From contig JAKOGI010000026.1 in the NCBI GenBank assembly GCA_029747015.1, positions 605,817 to 669,816 on the forward strand: a stretch of 64,000 nt of DNA, given 5' to 3'. The notes beneath the pieces are model-generated. The model made no database searches. It saw only the letters and a program-made list of their open reading frames with translations, and was not told the DNA's origin. The position numbers and the translations under genes are program-made. The stretch comes from Carnegiea gigantea (taxonomy: Eukaryota > Streptophyta > Magnoliopsida > Caryophyllales > Cactaceae). This document shows positions 10,760-22,685 of the stretch, piece after piece (within the stretch, counting starts at the first letter, position 1; every line of letters starts with the position of its first letter).

Positions 10760-13700
10760 CGTAATAGCGCAACCCTAAATCATGTTTACTTATTTAATTA
10801 TGCACATTATTAATTTTCTTGCATTTGTTTATTGCATTTAATCATCCCGATTGGGAAAAATTCATTTAGGCCCTCAGTTTGCAATTCGGGTTTTTGTTAA
10901 CGTAAAATTTCGAAAAAATATATAATAGGCCTTGATAATTATGATTTAAGTGATCAAATTATTTTTTCGTAACATCACAAAAATTTAAATTTAAGTTACG
11001 TAAAAACTTTATCGCAACAGAGAGTGTTTTATTATTGAGCCCAACTCATTTGGGCCCAACTTGAAGCCCAAAAGCTTATGCACTTGATTTAGCAAATTGT
11101 CATTATGTATATCTAATTAAAATTACCATAAAGCCTTTTTTATGCATAAATAGTATCCAAGCATTAGGATAGCATCAAAATTATTTTCCACCAAGGTAAG
11201 TATTAGCTTTCTTCTTACTCTCCTCCACACATTCCCCGCTTCATCAACCACATTTATCTCTCTCCTTCAAGCTTGTAAGTGAGGTAAAAATCTTAACCCA
11301 ACTTTGTTTAATTCTTGGTTTTATGTTGGATTTGATTATGGATCATGTTATCTTGATATAATCAAGTGTTATTTTGATGTTTTAATGATTGGTCTTGAAA
11401 GTATGCAAGGGTTGAGGTTGCTCGTGATTATGCAAGCTTAAGTTTAAAGTAATGGATTTGGATTGTTTTGTATTTGATTTTGTGATCTTTGGCATTAGTA
11501 ATGGATATCATGATGTTTATGTTGAGTTTGGCTAAGTTTAAATGCAAGAATAAGTTGGTCATAAGTTAGGGTTTTGATGATCAAGCATGGATTGATTTAT
11601 TTCTAGCATCAAGTCTATTATATGTGTACAATTGGATAAAAATGAATCTTGGATGTGTTCTTTAACTTGGGAAATCACTTGAGGTGATTTTGTATAAACG
11701 GGTGGATTATGAAAATTTTTTCAATTGATTATAAAAGGTCTTTATGTAAATAAGCAAGCTTATGGATGTGTTTTGAGTGATTTTGAGAAAGAGAAGAACT
11801 GAAAATTTGATGTGGATGATTATTGGAGTAAATCTAAGTAATATGGATTTGTAAGGTGATGAGAAGGAACAAGACTTTGTTAAATCATTTTAAGGAGTAG
11901 TTTTATAGGGGAATTATGTGAAGAAAATGGCGAAAACAAGAACAGCAGTGCTGTGAACAGACTAGAAACAGGGGTCTCTTTGCGATTAAACTTGTTTTGG
12001 TCCATCAAAAAATTATGATTTTTGGTTGTAGATATATCCATGAGTTATTTGTCAAATTCTTTTTGAATCACTTCATTTCGAGTTGTGTGAAAAAAATTAT
12101 AACCGTTTTACTAAGACTGCGCAGGACAGAGTTGAGCTATGCATAGTTGTGTTTCAGCTCAATTTTAGGGGTCGTGTTACGGTAATTGGGTTTTGTACTA
12201 TGAATGAAAGTTTTGCGGGACTTCCTTATCTTTGTATATTGTGGTATATAGCTCTATTGGAGGTCTGGGGTGAAAGATGTGGATTTTTTAAAATAAACCT
12301 TCAAACAGTAATATGAGGGAATCAAGTGATCGTAACGTTTGGAAATATTATCAGGAGTTTCTATATAATTATGGATATTGCAAGAAATTACTAAGTTTAG
12401 TGAGTTCAATGATTTGATTGTGTGTAGAAGCTAAGCTTACTTGGAATGGAAAACTGAGTTAAATGGGCATGAGAATGAAATTTGAGAAGTTGGAAAAGTA
12501 ATGACTCAAGATCGGTGCATGTCCGGCAAAAGTAGGGTTATATGACCTTTCATGAACCTCACAACATCCTTCTTGGTATTAAACATTTTATTATCCATTT
12601 CAAAAATATCAAAAACTCATATTCCATTTATATCCCCTAAAGTCTTTTCATTATCACTTCAATTAGTTCATTTTGTTCTATTTTGCTCCAATTTGTTTCA
12701 TTTCGAGTTCAATGACCCTAACTTATTTATTTTTCAAAATTATTTAAGTATAAATTATCTTATATTGAATTGTTTGAATTGTGGATGCCCTTTTTATTAA
12801 TCAATTTTCATAAAATTATAAATTATAGGAGTGAAAGTTGTTTACTAACTACATTTACCTATCACTATATTTCTTAAGCAGAAATGGGACCTAGTCTATT
12901 GTTTCCCATTATGCGTAAGTATTATCACGTGAGATTGTATTTTAAAGATTTCAGGTACGTTCATTACCTGTATCTTTCGAAATCCGAGAGTATTTATCAA
13001 AGTTCACGTTTTGGCAAGTACATCAATGTTTAACGCCCCCTAAGAGAGAGAAAGAAGAGAGATGTGTGTGTTTTGCTTGGTTAGAAATGAACCAAAATCA
13101 CTTAGCTAGCTTTTAACCTCCCATAAAATAGCTTTTTGCTAATCAAAGTTAGTGCAAATGATGGTGATCAACTTAATTTAATTGCACCAAAATTTTCGGG
13201 CCACAATTTGAGCCCAAATGAATCGAGCCAAAATTCGGGCCTAAATGAATTGGGCCAAACTAAATGAATTTGGGCCCAAATTTTGCATGGTTAAAAATTA
13301 AATCTTGGTCACATTATGAAAGATAATTTATCAACGAATCATATTTATTATGGCCTAATATCGATTCACCCAAAATTGTTACGTAAATAAAACTCAAATT
13401 GTAAAGCGGGGCCCGAAATGAATTCTCTCATCCGAGATCATTAAATGAGATAAATAAATGTAAAAAATTAATAACATGACTTAATTAAATAAACAAATAT
13501 GATTTAGGGTCGGGCTATTACACAATGAATCAGTTTACTCAGTAATTTATCACTTAATCAGTGACCCCGCCAGTTATCATCTTTAGGGCATTCGCTCTTC
13601 AGTTACCCACACGGCTTCAGACGAGCTCCCTGATCAGTTTGGCAGATGTACCCCTATCCATAGTTCGTAACAGTATCAAGGAGTTCACTATGAGATAATA

Positions 13701-14265
13701 ACTAGCAATGCAGCTTTACATTCATCGCATTCACTATTTTAACTTAAAATGAATTGCAAAGAGGGCACCCCACCAATTTATACAGAGATCTTTTAATAAT
13801 ATAGGAATGCATGTACTGAGTTTCGGCTCACAAATCGAAATATTTTTCATGTAGTGTTTTAGGCAAATGCTCAATGATCGTCCTCATGCTAGCAAACCAA
13901 CTGAAGAAAATAAGTTGAGCAAGAGAATCTGGATGGATCAGCAGTGACATAGTACATGCATATTTTGAAGCTGTATTTTGAAATCGTTAGTGGACGAAGG
14001 TGTAGATTATATGGTGAATTGTTTTACTATGGTGTATAAACCTTATGTTGGTTAATAGTTGACTCCATTTGGTCTGATCATGTATAAATGTACATGGTTT
14101 GAAGTTATGCCTAACTATATTATTTCCAGTACACATCCTTTAAACCTTGTCCTTTTGGACGGTAGTAGCGCCTCGATAATTGGGTTTATTAGTTGTAATT
14201 GAGGGAATCAGATTTCTAAATAGTGATTGTAAACAATGAAACATGCTTCATTAGGGCGCGTTACA
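10760..14265 (+). repeat. Left (5') LTR of the gag-only LTR element
   Basis: 3506 bp, beginning CGTAATAGCGCAACCC and ending GGGCGCGTTACA just before the primer site. It aligns along its length with 16616-19574 except for the 494-bp solo LTR at 13029-13522. A TATA-like TGCATAAATAG lies near 11142. Several ORFs of 60-82 codons here have counterparts in the other LTR but no recognisable protein, and are taken as chance. Confidence 0.85.
13029..13522 (-). mobile_element. Solo LTR in inverse orientation, nested in the 5' LTR
   Basis: A 494-bp insertion absent from the paired LTR (compare 18835-18845). It is flanked by an exact 5-bp duplication, CAATG (13024-13028 and 13523-13527). On the minus strand it begins TGTAATAGCCCGACCC and ends GGGGGCGTTAAA (from TTACA). 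Its first ~180 bp on the minus strand resemble the start of the LTR it sits in, including blocks of TGGGCCCAA-type words. It is a solo LTR of a related but shorter-LTR family, presumably left after recombination removed the rest. Confidence 0.85.
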
Positions 14266-14269
14266 GATT

Positions 14270-14282
14270 TGGTATCAGAGCC
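14270..14282 (+). other. Primer-binding site, initiator tRNA-Met type
   Basis: TGGTATCAGAGCC starts four bases after the end of the left LTR and is complementary to the 3' end of the plant initiator tRNA-Met, the usual primer of many plant LTR retrotransposons. This fixes the element on the plus strand. Confidence 0.85.
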
Positions 14283-15840
14283 AGATTGATTTTTATTCTT
14301 TGATGGGATATGAAGTCTGGAGAGTAGAGATTGGAGGGTGAGAAGGTTAGTTAGTGAAGGTTATTAATATATCATTAGAGATTTATGACCTTAGAGATTT
14401 ACGACAGTAGAAATGCCTATTTATCTTTTCTCTGTTCTTCATTTATGTTCCTCCTCGTTAGATGGATCCATATGCAGTGAATATAATGTCAGGTACTTCT
14501 GTGGCCATTCATATCTTCTTAATATATGCTAGTATGGTAGCCTACATGCAGGCCCCATTTCTGAGTTTCATAGTGCTATGGTCCATACACGCAGGCTGTT
14601 GTGAACCTTATCTATAGCTAGCCCTTGGGTCAAGTTTAGGACCTAATATTATGACTTTATGATGACTCGAGCCTTGAGATAAGATGAACTTAGATTTCAG
14701 TTTCACAAGGCTTGGGCTAACGTTATCACTGAGCTGTTATTAAGTGAGGAGTTTGAGCCGAGAAGGAATAACATGGACATTCTGCAGTATATATATTTAT
14801 TACACTTTGTATCTTCCCCACCATCATCACCTGCACCGAGCACTCGTAAGCCGCCTGACAACCCAAAGCCATTGGGACCTAAAGAGGGGATCCCTGTATC
14901 TGATGGATCAAATGAGGCCCACATTGTTATAAAACTCCCTGATATACCATAGTTTAGCTCTTATGGTGACCTCATGGAAGACTCAGAGAAGGACCCAGAA
15001 TTACAGGAGTATCAGCTTGATCATGATGATGAGAATATAGAGGTTGGTGCTTTAGACAACAGTTTTGACTCAGGCGGGAGCCTAGGGATGAGCCTAACCT
15101 AGACTATGATCCATCTAGGGATCATTAGATTGATTTGTATTATATGATGACATCTCAAATAGATTACTTTTTGAGCCCACAAGTATATAGTATAGCCAGT
15201 TGGATAGATGAATTTTGTGTAGGTTATGACATTGAATATAGTTAGATGTGTCTTTTCGATTGTGTTGACTAGCCCTGCCTACTTTTGGGCATGTGGCAGA
15301 CTTAATCTATTGGGGCTAAGTAGTGTTTTAGTTAGGAGGTAGGTGTAAAGCTTGACCTTAGGTGGTCAATTGAATGTGATATTCTTTATGGAACTATGTA
15401 TATGTATGTACGCCAACAATTATGGCAATAATATAATGAAGCTTTGTATTATGTCTTAATAATACTTGGATAATGCTAGTTGTATATGTTATGTATGTGT
15501 ATCTTATATATTGGTTATAGTTGGTTGAATAAATTACTCAGCTGAACGGATAGTCAGAATATTAGAATATGTGTAAAACAATGCAAAAACCCATATAGAA
15601 GAAAATTCAGATCATGGTAAAGGGTCAAGAGATCAAATTTTGTGTAATGTGCCAATAACCCTTAGTAGAATACCCTCAATTCCCCCAGAGTTGGTTAGCA
15701 ATATGAGAACTCTAACTATTAACAGACCTTGGTGTCTGAGCTTATAAAACAAATAGCCCAGTGCCTTCTGAAATCCCTCATAAAGTCAATAAATCAGCAG
15801 ATAAAGTGGGCAATGCAACCCTAAAGTATATGATAAAAAG
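14283..15840 (+). other. Untranslated leader and decayed internal region of the LTR element
   Basis: This stretch lies between the primer site and the recognisable gag. I see no intact frame and no domain. Short open stretches near 14744-14932 overlap on both strands and look like chance. Gag N-terminal sequence may be present but is too decayed to call. Confidence 0.45.
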
Positions 15841-16570
15841 TATGACCCAGTGGAGCTGGAAATATAGATTAGAGGGACACAAAAGATTTTCACAACAGTG
15901 GAGGTTCCAGAGGATAAAAAGGTGAACATTGGACCATTTTACCTGGCTGAGGAAGTAGAGTTTTGGTGCAACACTATTAAGGATAGGCTCTTAGGGGCTG
16001 ACTTCACTTGGAGTAAATTTCTGGAAGAACAGCAGATGAGTGGTAGTATGACTGTGATGCAGTATGCTACCAAATTTACAGAACTATCTAGGTTTATTCC
16101 GCAAGTTTGTGTCACTTGAAAGACTGAAGATGAGGGGATTTGAAGAGGGATTAGCTTTCTATATTCGTAACCAACTAGCTAGTCAATCAATCCTTACCTA
16201 CCAAGAGTTATATAAGCGAGCAGCTAAAGTGGAACGAGTGAAGATTGAGTTAAGGGCCTTGAAAGCGATTAATCAGAAGAGGAAGTAGACCAAATAGGGA
16301 GCTCCAAGCAAGAGTGTAAACCAGAAAAAATCTGCTCCCGCTCTTTCCAAGAGTCATCCTGCAGACTTAGCAGAGCCCTGTGGGAAATGTAGGAGAACTG
16401 ACCATACCACTCCTGAGTGTCAAATGGGAACCAACAAATGCTTGTGGTGCAGTAGCCCAGAGCACCTCATTGCTGTCTGTCCCTGAAGACTGAAAGCTGT
16501 AGATAAGGGCTCCCACCTTCAAGGCCCCTGTTGTAGGAAGGGCTTATGTGTTGAGCAAGAAGGAAATTGT
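15841..16570 (+). pseudogene. Broken gag of the LTR element, with two zinc knuckles
   Basis: Frames from 15898 give NIGPFYLAEEVEFWCNTIKDR and MTVMQYATKFTELSRFIPQ, as in gypsy-type retrotransposon gag (capsid) proteins. After frameshifts comes a block with CGKCRRTDHTTPEC and CLWCSSPEHLIAVC (about 16375-16485). These are two CX2CX4HX4C zinc knuckles that bind RNA in the nucleocapsid part. Coding then fades and is cut at 16582 by a duplicated piece of the Harbinger flank. No protease, reverse transcriptase or integrase follows, so this copy could only move with enzymes supplied in trans, if at all. Confidence 0.75.
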
Positions 16571-16582
16571 CACCTCTGGTAT

Positions 16583-16615
16583 GGTGCATCGAATAGAGAT
16601 GTACAAGAGCGTTCC
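16583..16615 (+). repeat. Duplicated Harbinger flank inside the LTR element
   Basis: It matches 10727-10759 at 31 of 33 positions, including GTACAAGAGCGTTCC, and sits directly before the right LTR where polypurine-tract sequence is expected. The similarity stops abruptly at GGTGCATC on the left. This is host DNA from outside the element, so the element was rebuilt by recombination rather than inserted in its present form. Confidence 0.8.
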
Positions 16616-19574
16616 CATAATAGTACGACCCTAAATCATGTTTACTTATTTAATTATGCACGTTATTAATTTTCTTGTATTTATTTATCACATTTAATCA
16701 CCCCGATTAGGAAAAATTCATTTAGCCCGCACTTTGCAATTCGCGTTTTTATTAACATAAAATTCGAGAAAATTGATAGTAGGTCTTGATAACTATGATT
16801 TAATAATCAAATTATTTTTCCGTAATATCATAAAAATTTAAATTTGAGCTACGCAAAAACTTTATCGTAATAGAGTGTTTTATTACCGAGCCCAATTCAT
16901 TTTGGGCCCAACTTGAAGCCCAGAAGCTTATGCACTTGATCTAGCAAATTCTCATTATGCATATCTAATTGAAATTACCATAAAGTGCTTTTCTATGCAT
17001 AAATATCATCCAAGCATTACGATATCATCAAATTCATTTTCCACCAAGATAAGTACTAGCTTTCTTCTTACTCTCCTCCACACATTCCCCCTTTCCTCAA
17101 CCACATTCATCTCTCTCCTTCAACCTTGTAAATGAGGTAAAAACCTTAACTCAACTTTGTTTAATTCTTGATTTTATGTTGAATTTTATTATGGATCATG
17201 TTATCTTGATATAAACAAGTGTTATTTTGATGTTTTAATTGTCGGTTTTCAAAATATGCAAAGGTCGAGGCTGCTCATGATTATGCAAGATTAAGTTTGA
17301 AGTGATGGATTTGGATTATTTTGTATTTGATTTTGTGATATTTGACATTAGTAATGGATATCATGATGTTTATGTTGAGCTTAGACGGGTTTAAATGCAA
17401 GAATAAGTTGGTCATAACTTAGAGTTTTGGTGATCAAGCATGGATTGATTTATTTCTAGTGTCAAGTCTATTATTTATGTATAATTGGATTAAAAAAATG
17501 AATCTTGATGTGTTGTTTAACTTGAGAAATCACTTGAGGTGATTTTATATAAAAGGTCATTTTGCTCATTTATGCAAATAAGTAAGCTTATGGATGTATT
17601 TTGAGTGATTTTGAAAAAGAGAAGAAGTGAAACTTTGTTGTAGATGATTATGGAGTAAATCTAAGTAATATGACTTTGTAAGGTGATGAGAAGGAACAAG
17701 ACTTTGTTAAATGATTTTAAAGAGTAATTTTAGAGGGGAGTTATGTGAAGAAAAGGGGAAAAACAAGAACAATAAGGCTATAGATAGACCAAAAATAGGG
17801 TTCTATTTGCGATTAAACTAGTACTATTTAGCCCATCAAAAAACTATAATTTTTGGTAGGTAGATGTATCCATGAGTTATCTTTCAAATTTTTTTTGAGT
17901 CACTTCATTCTGAGTTGTGTAGAAAAAGTTATGACCATTTTGCTAAGACTACGCAGGATAGAGCTGAGCTGTGCACAGTTGTATTTTAGCTCAATTTTAA
18001 GGGTCATGCTGTGGTAATTGGGTTTTGCACTATGAATGAAAGTACTGTAGGACTTCCTAATCTTTTTATATTGTGGTTATATAGCTCAATTGAAAGTTGG
18101 GGCTGAAAAATGTGAATTTTCTAAAGTAGACCTTCAAACAGTAATATGAGGGAATCAAGTAATCGTGACATTTGGAAATATTATTAGGAGTTTCTATATA
18201 ATTATGGATATTACAAAGAAATTATCAAGTTTAGTGAGTTTAACAACTTTGATTGTGTATAGAAGCTTACTTGGGTTGGAAAACTATATTAAATGGGCAT
18301 GAGAATGATATTTGAGAAGTGGAGAGAGTAATGATTCAAGATCGGTCCATGTCGGGCAAAAGTAGGGTTATATGACCTTTCATGAACCTCAAAACACTAT
18401 TCTTGGCATTAAACCTTATATTATCCATTTCAAAAGTATAAAAACCGATATTCCATTTATATTCACTAAAGTCTTTTCATTATCACTTCAATTAGTTCAT
18501 TTTGTTCTATTTTACTCCAATTTGTTTCCCTTCGAGTTCAATGATCCTAACTTATTTATTTTTCAAAATCATTTTAGTATAACTTCTCTTATATTGAATT
18601 GTTTGAATTGTGTATGCCCTTTTTATTAATCAATTTTCATAAAGTTATAAATTACGGGAGTGAAAGTTGTTTACTAACTGCATTTACCTATAATTATATT
18701 TCTTAAGTAGAAACGGACCTAGTCTATCATTTCCTATTCAAGTGAAATTACATTTTAAAGACTTCAGATACGTTCATTGCCTGTATCTTTAGAAATTCGA
18801 GTGTATTTATCAAAGTTATCACATTTTGATAAGTACATCTATGAATCAGTTTAATCAGTAATTTATCACTTAATCAGTGACCCAGCCAGTTATCATCTTT
18901 AGGGTATTCGCCCTTTAGCTACCCGCTCTGTTTCAGGTTAGATCCTCGATTGGTTTGACAGATGTACACGTATCTATGGATCGTAACAGCATCAAGGGGT
19001 TCACTATCAGATAATAACTAGTAATGCAGTTTTACATTCATCTCATTCACAGGTTTAGCTTAAAATGTATTGCAAAGAGGGCACCCAACCAATTTATGCA
19101 GAGATCTTTTAACAATACATGAATGCATGTACTGAGCTTCAGCTCATAATTCGAAATATTTTTCATATTTTGTTTTAGGCAATTGCCCAATTAATCGCCT
19201 TCATGCTAGCAAACCAGCTGAAGAAAATAAGTTGAGTAAGGGAATTGGATTGATCAGCAATGACATAGTACATGCATATTGTGAAGTTTTATTTTGAAAT
19301 TTTCAGTGGATAGAGGTGTAGATTATATGGTGAATTATTTTACTATGATGTATAAACCTTATATTGGTTAATAGTTGACTGCATATGGTTTGATCATATA
19401 TGAATGTGTATGGTTTGAACGTATGCCTAACTATGTTATTTTTAGCACACATGCTTCAAACCTTGTCATTTTGGACGATGGTAGTGCCCTGATCACTAGG
19501 TTTATTAGTTGTACTTGAGGGAATCATAATAGTGATTGCAAACAGTGAAACATGCTTAATTAGTTGGGGTTACA
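16616..19574 (+). repeat. Right (3') LTR of the gag-only LTR element
   Basis: 2959 bp, beginning CATAATAGTACGACCC and ending GGGGTTACA, followed by the target duplication GTTTC. It is colinear with 10760-14265 minus the nested solo LTR, with many point differences and small indels, so the pair has diverged for a long time. Confidence 0.85.
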
Positions 19575-20416
19575 GTTTCCATCATTTTAGTGAAACAATT
19601 AGTAGGATTTTTAGAGAAGTTTTGGATGCAATGGATGCCTTTTGTAAGGTCATGCTGAAACCTAGAGATCTTGAATTCAAGGACATCCCATTAGAAATTA
19701 CAAATGATAATTGATATATGCCTCATTTTAAGGTAAGATTATATTCTATATCTATTTTTCTATTTTCATTGGATAATATATGGTACTTATTTATAAATAT
19801 TTTGTATTATGATTGCATTGGAGCTTTGGATGGAACATATATTGTAGTTACTGTTACTGAAGAAGACTAGACGCATTATAGAAGGCAAAAAGGGATATCA
19901 ACGGTTAACGTCATAGCAGTTTGTGATTTCGATATACAATTCGTATATGTCTTAACTAGTTGGGAAGGATTAGCACATGATTCACTCATCTTGATATCCA
20001 CAATGAATAATCCAAGACTCAAATTTCCAATGCCACCTCCTGGTAATATTTTAAATTTCTTTCCATTTTTTTCTTCACTTATATAATGAAATTCATCTCA
20101 GTAACTTTTTTTAATTGGTTCCAGGAAAATATTATTTGGCAGATTAATGTTATCCAGATAGACAGGAAATCTTAACACCATATTCAAAGATAGGATATCA
20201 TCAATCAGAGTTTTATGGTGTAGTTTCTTGAGGTTACAAGGAAATCTTTAATCGTTGTCATTCTTCTTTAGGAAGTTGCATCGAGAGGGCTTTTGGCATT
20301 CTGAAGGCTCGATGGAAAATATTGTGTGCTATGCCTCGATATTCAATCAAAGATTAGAATCGGGCCGTATTGGCAACATTTGCATTGCATAATTATATAA
20401 GAAGGAGTACAGTTCA
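19575..20416 (+). pseudogene. PIF/Harbinger transposase, catalytic piece (2 of 3)
   Basis: HHFSETISRIFREVLDAM continues the frame interrupted at 10760. All three DDE regions of the nuclease domain (DDE_Tnp_4 family) can be read: CIGALDGTYI, then WEGLAHDSLI, then ERAFGILKARW, with KYYLAD and ALHNYIRR also present. Two intron-like gaps fit known Harbinger structure. One starts GTAAGATTAT at 19732 but has lost its acceptor AG before GATTGCATTGG. The other is GTAATATTTT...GGTTCCAG, about 20042-20125. In-frame stops (GVVS*GY, KD*NR, EED*TH) make it a pseudogene. Confidence 0.85.
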
Positions 20417-20705
20417 TGTGACGCCCCCAACCCAAGGAGAGTCACACCACTAGGACCTCCTAGAAGGAAATCTCTAAGGTTCATGAAGATCGAGAGTTTG
20501 GATTAGCATTTAGATAGTCATTCTGTAACAAAACTACAAGAGTTTCTCCTATTTTAGCAACATCTTAGGGTCTTAGTTCAGCTAAGGGTACCTGCAAACT
20601 GGGAATAAGGTATAACATTTGTTAAAATAACCCAAATTCAACCCCTTGGGCCACTCGCCCGGGATTAATCACAATCAAACAACTAACAAGTTGGGGTCAA
20701 AATGA

Positions 20706-20708
<3 letters not shown>

Positions 20709-20759
<51 letters not shown>

Positions 20760-20775
20760 TACACACATATATATA
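20709..20775. repeat. Compound microsatellite (TA)n(CA)n
   Basis: About 16 TA units run directly into about 9 AC units, then interrupted ACAT/ATAT, inside the 4.7-kb solo LTR. Likely polymorphic. Confidence 0.95.
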
Positions 20776-21849
20776 GGCACAGAGCCGACTACATACTGTC
20801 ACATATAGCAATGAACTTAAATATTTACAATGTGATAGATCGAACACTTGCAAAGCTGGCAAAAGACTTTTGATGGGTCAACATCAAAATAACTTCAGAA
20901 TATCTCTTATACCTGCTCAAACTGAACATGGAATAGGAAATAAGTAAAGGGATGAGCAACCACACACTCAGTGAGAATTTTCCTACCCCTTAAAACCAAA
21001 ACCATTTGCAGGCATTGATACCAATAATAGTCACATATCACATATTTGTACATTATTAGGCAATCATGGTCCCCAAGGAAAGATTACCATTCTTATACTT
21101 CATGCTAGCCCCTCAACTCATTCCTAGGCCCTTAATGATCAATCTTCATTTCTAACAAACATTCAGACACATAAGCAAGTAGCACAAGGCACAAATATGA
21201 TGCTTTCAAACATACTTTTGAAAACATGGTGACTCTCGACATATTTCAAGAATAGTTTATATAAATCACGCTAACTTCTTTAAAACTTGTAATTGTTTCT
21301 AAAAGCTCCCAAACTATCCAAATTGGTAAGAAGACTTGGCAAGAAACATTCTTTCATAGAATATATGCATTGAAAAGCTTGAAAGTACGATGCATTACTA
21401 GGATGTAACCAAACTTTATTGAAAACTCCATTAAACTATATTTGGAAACACGTTCATAAAATATGTGCAGGATATGTACATTTGAAAGTTTTCTTTCCTT
21501 TCTTAAAAACACTTTATGTAGCCTCTTGAGCTCGTATTCTTTAAAAGAACTTCTTTCGTAATGGTCATCGAATGACCCTTATAAGCTTTTCAAATCTTAT
21601 TCAATATGGCCTCGCAATGGCCCTTACAAATCTTTCTTTTCTGAGCTACTTAAAATGGCAAAATGCCAAATTTCCTATTCATTAGGAACTTACTTATAAT
21701 ATAAAAACATCTTATTGTGCTGGCTAGGGGAGGTCAACACCGCCCTTAAGTGAGATCATCTCTCATAACTCACATTATCCCTGGGTATACATACTTAACT
21801 TTTGGCCAAAACGCGTCTTAGCAGAGCAATTCTAACCTCGATATTATCC

Positions 21850-22066
21850 ACTGTGGGGCAACAGCTCACACCAGGATAACCATATCCTGAGTCCAATCCC
21901 CCTTAAGGTTTACTTACATATTACACATCAGGGAACAGCTCACACCGAGATAATCATATCTTGAGTCCAGCTCCCGGGGACAGCTCACGCCATCTTTGCG
22001 TTTAGCTCCCAACAATACCTTTAGGGGAAACAGCTCACACCATCTTTGCGTCCAGTTCCCACCCTC
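21850..22066. repeat. Four degenerate repeats with an ACAGCTCACACC core
   Basis: ACAGCTCACACC or a close variant occurs near 21860, 21926, 21974 and 22030, each ending about 50 bp later in a CCCC or TCCC block. Two copies contain ATAAxCATATCxTGAGTCCA and two contain ATCTTTGCGTxxAG. This makes an irregular minisatellite inside the solo LTR. Confidence 0.65.
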
Positions 22067-22194
22067 AAGGTCTGGCCATTTGCCTAGCATTTTCTTAGCC
22101 TTTAAAATCGCATTTCATTTCTCTTTTTCAGTTGATTACTTTGTTGAAATCTGATTTTTAAACAAAACGACTATAACCTTTCGAAATGTTCATA

Positions 22195-22685
22195 GCTCAT
22201 TAGTTTTTGGCTTAAAAACTTCTTATAAACGGAATAAGTTTGCTAACTCGTAAATCGACTTCGTTTTTAACTTAAAAACTTCTTATAAACGTAATAAATT
22301 TACTAACATGTAAATCGACTTCCTTTAAACTTGAAAGCTTCTTAAAAACGTAATAAGTTTGTTAACACGTAAACTGACTTCGTTTTAAAACTTAAAAGCT
22401 TCTTATAGACGTAATAAGCTTGTTAATACGTAAACCGACTTTGTTTTAAAACATAAAAGCTACTTATAACGTAATAAGCTTGTTAATATGTAAATCGACT
22501 TCGTTTTAAACTTAAAAGCTTCTTATAAACGTAATAAGCTTGTTAACACGTAAACTGACTTCGTTTTAAAATTTAAAAGATTCCTATAAACGTAATAAGT
22601 TTGCTATCTCATAAACAGACTTCGCTTTTAACTTAAAAACTTCTTATAAACGTAGTAAGTTTGCTAATTCGTAAATCAAAACTCA
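22195..22685. repeat. 60-bp tandem repeat array, about eight copies
   Basis: Blocks such as CTTAAAAGCTTCTTATAAAC, GTAATAAGCTTGTTAACACG and TAAACTGACTTCG recur at a steady spacing of 60 bp from about 22195 to 22685. Outer copies are more diverged than central ones, as in minisatellites that spread by slippage or unequal exchange. It lies in the middle of the 4.7-kb solo LTR. No coding content. Confidence 0.9.

Larger units (their letters stand above)
10760..19574 (+). mobile_element. Gag-only LTR retrotransposon (Ty3/gypsy type) inside the Harbinger transposase
   Basis: Long direct repeats at 10760-14265 and 16616-19574 flank a short internal region with a primer-binding site and a broken gag but no pol. 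The LTRs begin CGTAATAGCGC/CATAATAGTACG (from an original TGTAATAG) and end GTTACA. The 5-bp target duplication is GTTCC/GTTTC, and the interrupted transposase frame resumes exactly beyond it. The left LTR is longer because it carries a further solo LTR (13029-13522). LTR ends of the TGTAATAGCCCGACCC type and a two-knuckle gag point to Ty3/gypsy, perhaps Del/Tekay-like. LTR divergence is clearly visible, so the insertion is old. Confidence 0.85.

Noticed and set aside
12552..12800. 82-codon ORF with a similar 85-codon ORF at 18372-18629
   Set aside because: The pair is conserved only because both lie at the same place in the two LTRs. Low complexity (F/L/S-rich) with no known protein.
22195..22685. 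Regular 60-bp repeats resembling a CRISPR array
   Set aside because: The whole 60-bp unit repeats, with no unique spacers, and it lies in a plant LTR. It is a minisatellite.
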